A model generated the notes under the pieces. It made no database searches and was not told the DNA's origin. It worked only from the letters and a program-made list of their open reading frames with translations. 64,000 nt of DNA, from contig CBDCRK010000037.1 in assembly GCA_965220955.1 (NCBI GenBank), forward strand, positions 496,001 through 560,000, read 5' to 3'. Of this stretch, positions 59,197-64,000 are shown in pieces (positions within the stretch are counted from its first letter, which is position 1; each line of letters begins with the position of its first letter). The position numbers and the translations under genes were made by a program. Origin of the DNA: CBDCRK01 sp965220955. GTDB lineage: Bacteria > Desulfobacterota > Binatia > Bin18 > CBDCRK01.

Positions 59197-59958
59197 CTAC
59201 TGCGCAATCCAACCTCCATCAACCGCCATAGGAAAGCCAGTAACAAACGAAGCCGCATCCGAACATAACCACACAACCGCTTCGGCAATCTCCTCTGGTC
59301 TCCCTAACCGTCCCACCGGCTCTCTTGCCGCCATAGTCTCCTCTATTCCTGGGTTTACTCTCAAGCCCCGCTCAAACATCGGCGTCCGGATAACGCCGGG
59401 ACATACTGCGTTGACGCGAATATTCGCTTTGGCGTATTCCAGGGCTGCCGTTTTTGTGAGCCCCGTGACCCCGTGTTTACTGGCCACATAGGCTGGACCG
59501 CTACGAAAGCCCACCAAGCCGGCGACCGACGCTGTGTTGACAATCGCCCCGCCACCTTGCTTGAGCATCTGCTGGATTTCGTATTTCATACATAACCATA
59601 CGCCAGTGAGGTTAATGGCAATCACTTGATCCCAGTTCTCTTCCGTGTAATCCGCGGTCCTGGCTGCGGCACCGGCAATGCCGGCATTGTTAAAGGCACA
59701 GTCCAGTCGTCCGTATGTACCGACCGCCTGCTTCACCAACGCCTCCACCTCAGCTGCCTGCGCAACATTAGTTCTGACAAAAGCAGCTTCCCCTCCGGCA
59801 GCTTGGATCAGTCTAGCCGTTTCCTCGCCGCCTTCGGCAACAACATCGGAAACGACTACCTTAGCCCCTTCCCGCGCTAGGGCAAGGGATGTGGCACGAC
59901 CAATGCCCGACCCGCCACCTGTGACCAGTGCAGTTTTCCCATCTACGCGTCCTGCCAT
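59197..59958 (-). CDS. SDR-family NAD(P)-dependent oxidoreductase (FabG-like)
   Basis: A 253-residue classical SDR: ALVTGGGSGIGRATSLALAREGAKVVVSDV, FNNAGIAG, IVNTASVAGLVGFRSGPAYVASKHGVTGLTK with Ser/Tyr/Lys, and VNAVCPGVIRTPMFERG, ending FVTGFPMAVDGGWIAQ. Motifs and length match glucose-1-dehydrogenase/FabG-like members; the substrate is not evident. The start ATG has AGAGAAAGGGAATACTTT upstream. It is convergent with the acyl-CoA dehydrogenase gene and may oxidise a hydroxyacyl intermediate of the same pathway, but the two are on opposite strands. Confidence 0.92.
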   Translation of the reverse strand: MAGRVDGKTALVTGGGSGIGRATSLALAREGAKVVVSDVVAEGGEETARLIQAAGGEAAFVRTNVAQAAEVEALVKQAVGTYGRLDCAFNNAGIAGAAARTADYTEENWDQVIAINLTGVWLCMKYEIQQMLKQGGGAIVNTASVAGLVGFRSGPAYVASKHGVTGLTKTAALEYAKANIRVNAVCPGVIRTPMFERGLRVNPGIEETMAAREPVGRLGRPEEIAEAVVWLCSDAASFVTGFPMAVDGGWIAQ

Positions 59959-60072
59959 AAAGTATTCCCTTTCTCTCAGATCTTTGCTGCTAGTTATATA
60001 GCATAGGGGTTGATTTGCTGCCCATGGTTCATGAGAATAGCAAGGGCTATGGAAAGCATTTGTGGAGGAAAC

Positions 60073-60369
60073 ATGAAAGTCATTGCTGACCTATGTGTTG
60101 TTCCTGTTGGGGTTGGGGTTTCGGTGTCTGAGTATGTTGCAGCCTGCCAGCGTATTCTGGCAGAAGCTGGTCTTAAGACCCAACTGCATGCGTATGGCAC
60201 CAACATCGAAGGAGAATGGGCTGCGGTCTTTGCCGCTATCAAACGCTGCCATGAAGTGGTCCATGAAATGGGGGCACCCCGAATTTCTACCAGCATAAAA
60301 ATTGGCACACGAACCGACAGAGAACAGACCATGGAGGATAAAGTGTCCAGTGTCCAGGCCAAGCTCTAA
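60073..60369 (+). CDS. MTH1187-family thiamine-binding protein
   Basis: A 98-residue small protein of the MTH1187/YkoF-like family: MKVIADLCVVPVGVGVSVSE, YVAACQRILAEAGLKTQLHAYGTNIEGEWAAVFAAIKRCHEVVHEMGAPRISTSIKIGTRTDREQTMEDKV. The strand-helix-strand repeat and 'TxIEGEWxxVxxAIxxCHExVHxxGxPRIxTxIKxGTR' block are highly characteristic. It binds thiamine or related pyrimidine ligands and may aid thiamine salvage. The ATG follows TGGAGGAAAC; the longer frame begins before the real start. It is divergent from the SDR gene and convergent with the DUF35 gene. Confidence 0.92.
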   Translation: MKVIADLCVVPVGVGVSVSEYVAACQRILAEAGLKTQLHAYGTNIEGEWAAVFAAIKRCHEVVHEMGAPRISTSIKIGTRTDREQTMEDKVSSVQAKL

Positions 60370-60448
60370 AGAATAGACAGCGAGTCAACCAGGGGAGCAC
60401 AGGAGAGTGTAGGGGTCAGGCCAAAACAGTTGCATAAGCAAGTAGGGA

Positions 60449-60872
60449 TTAAGAGGCCCGCTTGCACTTGGGGAGAGTCACCTCAGGAGTTACATCATCA
60501 AACCAAACCTCTACCGGCAGGCCTATGGTCAGCTCCTCAGGCTGTACATCTGATACCCAGGTAACAATTCGCGGCCCCTCCTCTAGCTCCACAAATGACT
60601 CCCGCATAGGGCACATCTCCAGCAAAGCCGGGGTGCAAGGGCTGATAAGTCACCGTCCAGGTGTAGACCTTGCCCTTGCCGCTGGACTTAGCCCACTCCC
60701 ATTCCAGCGAGCCGCACTTATCGCACATGGGCCGAGGAGGATGGCGCCAAGTGCCACAGCCCTGGCAGCGCACAAAGCGTAGCTCACCTTGCTTACACCA
60801 GTCGTAGAACTCTTTCACTGCGCCGCGCATACGGGGCAAAGGTTTATTATAGGAAGGCTGGTGTTGAGCCAT
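60449..60872 (-). pseudogene. DUF35 Zn-ribbon/OB-fold protein with a one-base frameshift
   Basis: The first frame has VRCQGCGTWRHPPRPMCDKC (rubredoxin-like C-x2-C ... C-x2-C zinc ribbon) and KGKVYTWTVTYQPLHPGFAGDVPYA. It then shifts one base at ATTTGTG (plus-strand 60593-60595). In the correct frame it continues VELEEGPRIVTWVSDVQPEE then LTIGLPVEVWFDDVTPEVTL, a complete OB fold, to a stop at 60449. The 424-base span equals 141 codons plus one extra base. DUF35 proteins are partners of thiolase-fold enzymes, delivering or orienting acyl-CoA. The thiolase-like gene ends four bases upstream on the same strand. Either a real lesion or a sequencing error is possible. Confidence 0.88.
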
Positions 60873-60876
60873 GCAT

Positions 60877-62046
60877 TTACCTCCTTAAGATGGCAACAGC
60901 CCCGTGGCCATGGCCTCCCCAACCGGTGACCACCCCTATCTCGGCATCCTCCACCTGGCGCTCACCACATTGGTGACGGAGCTGTCGGACACCCTCAACC
61001 ACATGGTTCATCCCGGCCACATGGGCCTGGGAAAGCAGCCCTCCATGCGTGTTTACTGGCAGCTCTCCCCCTAGCTCTATTCTTCCCCCTTGAACAAAAG
61101 ACCCGCCTTCTCCTCGCTGGCAGAAACCCGCTTCTTCTATCTGCTGCACAACTTGAAAAGTGAAGCAATCGTATATCTGAGCAAAGTCCATGTCTTTGTG
61201 GGTAACCTCGGCCATCTGGAAGGCCTTAGGAGCCGCAAAGGTAGTCCCAATGGTCAGAATGTCCTCGCGATTGGGCAATTCCTGGGCAGGATACGGGTGT
61301 CCTGAGGCAATTCCCATAATATGGACCGGGCGTTGTTGCAGATCTCGCGCCCTCTCAGCCGTAGTCAACACCACAGCCGCGGCCCCGTCGGTCTCCAAGC
61401 AGCAGTCCAGAAGGTGATAAGGATAAGAGACCCAACGCGAGTTGTGATAATCCTCCAGGGTCATAGGGCGACCCTTCATAACGGCATTGGCATGGAGATG
61501 CGCGTGCTTGCGCATAGCCACAGCAACGCTCCCTAGTTGATCGTGAGTGGTGCCAAATTCCTGCATATGCCGCAGGCACATCCAGGAGTAAAACTGGGGA
61601 GGCGCTATCATGCCAAAGGGCAGGTAAAAGTCGCGAATGGCTGAGGCAGCAGGGATACCAGTGCTCTCCTCTGCCGACATCTCTCTCGCCCTACGTCCGG
61701 AGTAGGCGCGAAAGCCTAAAGGGACGAGACAGTAGTTGGCAACGCCCATGGCCAAAGCGAGGGCCGCCGCCTCCATAGAGGCCACGGCCATGGCCCCACC
61801 CATCTCATGGAGGGAAACCGTGTAGCGTAAATCTCGGATGCCCAAGTTGGCTGCATAGTCCCCAGCCGTAGCGCTTCCCAATCCAGGGATAATAACGCTA
61901 TCAATATCTTGAAACTTGAGTCCGGCCTCCTGGATGGCCTGCACCGAGGCCTCGAGGCACAAGGTCAGTTCGTCCTTGTTCGTGCCTCGGGAATACTGGC
62001 TCTCCCCAGCCCCAACCACGCAGATTTTGTCTTTTAAAGGATGCAT
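60877..62046 (-). CDS. Thiolase-fold lipid-transfer (SCP-x/Ltp-like) protein
   Basis: A 389-residue thiolase-like protein. It has CVVGAGESQYSRGTNKDELT, AIQEAGLKFQDIDSVIIPGLGS, VSLHEMGGAMAVASMEAAALALAMGVANYCLVPLG, YDCFTFQVVQQIEEAGFC and PVNTHGGLLSQAHVAGMNHVVEGVRQL. At the place where thiolases carry the nucleophilic Cys before the buried helix it has EMGG, so no acyl-Cys can form. In bacterial steroid and acid catabolism, Cys-less thiolase folds (Ltp2-like) form retro-aldolases with a DUF35 partner, and the adjacent DUF35 gene fits that. A stand-alone sterol-carrier-type function is the alternative. It has no ribosome binding site stronger than GGGAGGGAGC before its ATG. Confidence 0.85.
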   Translation of the reverse strand: MHPLKDKICVVGAGESQYSRGTNKDELTLCLEASVQAIQEAGLKFQDIDSVIIPGLGSATAGDYAANLGIRDLRYTVSLHEMGGAMAVASMEAAALALAMGVANYCLVPLGFRAYSGRRAREMSAEESTGIPAASAIRDFYLPFGMIAPPQFYSWMCLRHMQEFGTTHDQLGSVAVAMRKHAHLHANAVMKGRPMTLEDYHNSRWVSYPYHLLDCCLETDGAAAVVLTTAERARDLQQRPVHIMGIASGHPYPAQELPNREDILTIGTTFAAPKAFQMAEVTHKDMDFAQIYDCFTFQVVQQIEEAGFCQRGEGGSFVQGGRIELGGELPVNTHGGLLSQAHVAGMNHVVEGVRQLRHQCGERQVEDAEIGVVTGWGGHGHGAVAILRR

Positions 62047-62094
62047 CTTCCTGCTCCCTCCCCATTCTACAACCTGGCGGAACCTGAGCCAAGT

Positions 62095-63204
62095 TTAGGT
62101 CAGCTTGTAGAGCTGGATAGCACTCTCGGCCAGGACCTTACGCTTGTTTTCCTCCGATAGTTTCTCGGCAATCATAGCCGGAGCTCCAGGGAAGAACCCA
62201 TCGGGATGGGGATAATCGGTGGCCCACAACACCTTGTGAGCGCCGAGATAGTCCACCAGATAAGATAGGCTACCTTCGACAGGCTCATAGGAAATCCAGC
62301 ACTGCCGCTGGAAGTACTCGCTAGGCTTCATCTTCAGAGAGGATTTACTGAAAACACCGTGGTCATCGAAGTGGCGATCCATACGGTCGAGCCAAGGGGC
62401 AATCCAACCACCCCCCGACTCCAGAAAGGCAATCCGCACCTTGGGAAAGCGTTCGCACACACCGTCCCAGATAATGCTCAAGCTGGCCAGCATCATCTCT
62501 ACAGTATGTGACACAATGTGTCGGGGGGCCAGTTCTTCAAATCGATCGACACCCGCAGCCGGCATACCACCAGTGCCTTCATGGACGCCAATGGCAAAGT
62601 CGAGTTCCTGCGCCTCAGCCCAGAACGGATCATAGTCCGGATGGCCAAGCATCCGATCGTTATAGGGATTAGGACGGAGAAAGCCGCTTCGCATGCCCAG
62701 CTCGTTGCGGGCATAGCGCATTTCCTCAATGGCCAACTCTATCGATTGCATGGGCAGCATGGCTACCCCAAAGAGGCGGTCAGGATAGGGCTGGCAGTAA
62801 TCGGCTAGCCAGCGGTTGTAGGCCCGGCCTATGGCAGCAGCCAGCCCAGGATCCTCCACAGCCCCTGAGAGCAGGCCCAGACTAGGATAGAGAAAGACAG
62901 CATCAATGCCATCCAGGTCCAGGTCAGGGATGCGGGCGTGGGGATCAAAACCACCCTTCCGGCCTTCGATATATTTAATATCCATTGAGGCCTCCCCCTG
63001 CCGGGCACCAATGGCTCCGGCAAAGCCCAGTCCCCTGGGACCGCCTAGAACCTTTCCTTCGATGCGCAACCGCTCTTTGCCATCGGTGTCGGTAAAGAGC
63101 TCGGGAGCTCGGTCCCGATACTCGGGATCCATATATTGTTGAAAAAAATCGGGGGGTTCCAACACATGTCCATCCGAGTCAATGACATTGTATGTTCGAC
63201 TCAT
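62095..63204 (-). CDS. Amidohydrolase 2 family (ACMSD-like) protein
   Basis: A 369-residue PF04909 protein. It has YNVIDSDGHVLEPPDFFQQYM (D-x-D-x-H start), RIPDLDLDGIDAVFLYPSLGLLSG, YNRWLADYCQPYPDRLFGVAMLPMQSIELAIEEMRYARNELGM, FAIGVHEGTGG with a metal His, FPKVRIAFLESGGGWIAPWLDRMD and LWATDYPHPDGFFPGAPAMI with the conserved Asp. The order and length are ordinary for the family; the substrate is unknown. I use the ATG with AGGAGGACTGCT upstream rather than a frame seven codons longer. It lies 48 bases upstream of the thiolase-like gene on the same strand, so amidohydrolase, thiolase-like and DUF35 form an operon. Confidence 0.9.
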   Translation of the reverse strand: MSRTYNVIDSDGHVLEPPDFFQQYMDPEYRDRAPELFTDTDGKERLRIEGKVLGGPRGLGFAGAIGARQGEASMDIKYIEGRKGGFDPHARIPDLDLDGIDAVFLYPSLGLLSGAVEDPGLAAAIGRAYNRWLADYCQPYPDRLFGVAMLPMQSIELAIEEMRYARNELGMRSGFLRPNPYNDRMLGHPDYDPFWAEAQELDFAIGVHEGTGGMPAAGVDRFEELAPRHIVSHTVEMMLASLSIIWDGVCERFPKVRIAFLESGGGWIAPWLDRMDRHFDDHGVFSKSSLKMKPSEYFQRQCWISYEPVEGSLSYLVDYLGAHKVLWATDYPHPDGFFPGAPAMIAEKLSEENKRKVLAESAIQLYKLT

Positions 63205-63261
63205 AGCAGTCCTCCTTTTGACCAAATATATTCGTCACATATTAACCCGCGTCCTACCATC

Positions 63262-63456
63262 TTCCACCCCAAGGAGCAAGCCGGTAAGTTCCACCCTCTT
63301 TGGTGCTTGTTCGCCACCCACCTGTGCCAAGACGGCTATGACATTGGCACAATTCAAGAACTGCTCGGACATTGTGACGTGAGCACAATGATGATCTATA
63401 CACACATCCTGAACCGAGGAGGAAAGGGAATCTACAGTCCGATCGACCGCCTCTGA
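63262..63456 (+). pseudogene. C-terminal relic of an integron integrase (tyrosine recombinase)
   Basis: The frame reads FHPLWCLFATHLCQDGYDIG followed by TIQELLGHCDVSTMMIYTHI and LNRGGKGIYSPIDRL to a stop. This is the unmistakable end of IntI-type integrases ('TPHTLRHSFATHLLExGYDIRTVQELLGHxDVSTTMIYTHVLNRGGxGVxSPxD'). The His (LLGH) and catalytic Tyr (IYTH) are kept, but the box II Arg is Trp (HPLWC for HTLRH) and the whole N-terminal ~250 residues are absent. Confidence 0.88.
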
Positions 63457-63484
63457 TCGCGACGGTCTGCTGGGCAGTGTCAGT

Positions 63485-63545
63485 GTTAGGCTACAGAGAG
63501 CTGCAGCATTTGCTGGCTTTATTAGACAGCCAAAGGCTGTTAGGC
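63485..63545. other. Two GTTAGGC core-like sites with local dyads
   Basis: Just after the integrase tail, GTTAGGC occurs at 63485-63491 and 63539-63545 in the same orientation. Between them lie CAGCA-TT-TGCTG and AGCC-AAA-GGCT dyads. GTTRRRY is the integron recombination core, but an attC site needs an inverted partner, which I do not see. Confidence 0.25.
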
Positions 63546-63560
63546 GTCACATCCCTAGGT

Positions 63561-64000
63561 TTAATCAAAGCGAGACTTGCTGGCTTCCAGATAGGCCTCC
63601 ACCTTTTCAATCGCAATCCACCGCCGTTGTAGCTCTTCAGCAACGGCTCCGGTAATGTTGGACCCGGCAAAAGGATCCAGCACGATATCAGCCTCGTCCG
63701 TCAAGAGTTTAATAAAGAATTCTGGCAGCGCTGCAGGAAAGCGAGCAGGATGAATCTTGATATCTGCTTTTTTGCAGCGCTCAGTATAGGCATCGTTGGC
63801 AGCGTTGTTCCCGAACTTCAGCATATCCGTTGGTAGCTCCTCTTCCATAACGTTCGACGGAATCGATCCTCCCGGGTTGATCTTACTAAAGCTGGGCTTG
63901 ATATTGTGCCCAGAGGGCCGTGTTGTACGACTCAAACCTTTTCTGTTGAGCCGCTCCATGTCTTTGCTATAGGGCTTTAGCACGGCTCGATTGTCAGCCT
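63561..64000 (-). CDS. DNA methyltransferase (N4/N6, C-terminal part), running off the window edge
   Basis: The frame is open to the right edge, so this is the C-terminal end (at least 146 residues) of a longer gene. It contains KIHPARFPAALPEFFIKLLT and DIVLDPFAGSNITGAVAEELQRRWIAIEK. 'HPARFPxxLPExFIKxLTD...VLDPFAGSxTTG' is the C-terminal SAM-binding and helix region of PF01555 (N6_N4) DNA methyltransferases, with DPFAGSNITG as motif I (FxGxG-type). The catalytic DPPY motif should lie beyond the edge. It may be part of a restriction-modification locus next to the integrase relic. Confidence 0.85.
   Translation of the reverse strand, partial: ADNRAVLKPYSKDMERLNRKGLSRTTRPSGHNIKPSFSKINPGGSIPSNVMEEELPTDMLKFGNNAANDAYTERCKKADIKIHPARFPAALPEFFIKLLTDEADIVLDPFAGSNITGAVAEELQRRWIAIEKVEAYLEASKSRFD

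Noticed and set aside
63485..63545. Integron attC or attI site
   Set aside because: Both GTTAGGC cores point the same way with no GCCTAAC partner, so the required hairpin arms cannot form. Kept only as a weak feature.

Overview
No organism name can be read directly from the sequence. The window has mid-50s GC by eye. It is dense in luciferase-like flavin monooxygenases, PF04909 amidohydrolases, class III CoA-transferase, acyl-CoA dehydrogenase, SMP-30 lactonase and SDR genes, with a Gram-negative RND efflux operon and a FadL-type porin. This suggests a large-genome, uncultivated environmental Gram-negative bacterium, for example a Tectomicrobia/Entotheonella-, Binatota- or deltaproteobacteria-like lineage. 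That placement is inference. No rRNA, tRNA or CRISPR array was seen. Most intact genes have strong AGGAGG-type ribosome binding sites.

Layout. 0.2-7.2 kb: RidA-like protein, split-barrel flavin protein, luciferase-like monooxygenase (LLM), FAD dehydrogenase of the TcuA/fumarate reductase type, D-2-hydroxyacid dehydrogenase, a frameshifted yfbR, a MaoC-type hydratase and a GNAT. 7.4-10.4 kb: a decayed EthD/hydrolase joint, then an amidohydrolase and NtaA-type monooxygenase pair. 10.5-19.6 kb: a visibly more GC-rich stretch with FadL, an exported nitroreductase, an HSL-type esterase, phytanoyl-CoA dioxygenase, VOC and Gfo/Idh/MocA genes. It is interspersed with relics (metallo-beta-lactamase, nucleotidyltransferase, HigB, LLM, enoyl-CoA hydratase, SmpB). 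20-27 kb: TetR, membrane-anchored SDR, TVP38, M20 dipeptidase, LLM and exported GlcG-type protein. 27-34.7 kb: a nucleoside hydrolase-ribokinase fusion with a hemerythrin gene, LLM, methyltransferase, carboxymuconolactone decarboxylase-type protein, SDR and LLM. 35-40 kb: SMP-30, DUF1329, quinone reductase and CoA-transferase. 40-47.9 kb: a tetR-OMF-MFP-RND efflux operon divergent from an SDR. 48-51.5 kb: small unknowns, a phosphodiesterase, and an unrecognised polytopic membrane protein paired with an exported protein that carries an in-frame amber codon. 51.5-63.2 kb: SnoaL, epoxide hydrolase, SMP-30, leucyltransferase Bpt, CaiB-LLM-acyl-CoA dehydrogenase, SDR, thiamine-binding protein, DUF35/thiolase-like pair and amidohydrolase. 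63.3-64 kb: an integron-integrase tail and the end of a DNA methyltransferase gene.

Taken together the genes look like a catabolic/xenobiotic repertoire. Uptake would be through FadL. Oxidation would use LLM/flavin, phytanoyl-CoA dioxygenase and FAD enzymes. Hydrolysis would use amidohydrolases, epoxide hydrolase, esterase and lactonases. CoA activation and beta-oxidation-like steps would use CaiB, the CoA-transferase, acyl-CoA dehydrogenase, MaoC and the thiolase-like protein. Export would use the RND pump. Specific substrates cannot be assigned. Many short gene tails and at least four single-base lesions (two frameshifts, two amber codons) show active gene decay or, for some of them, sequencing error.
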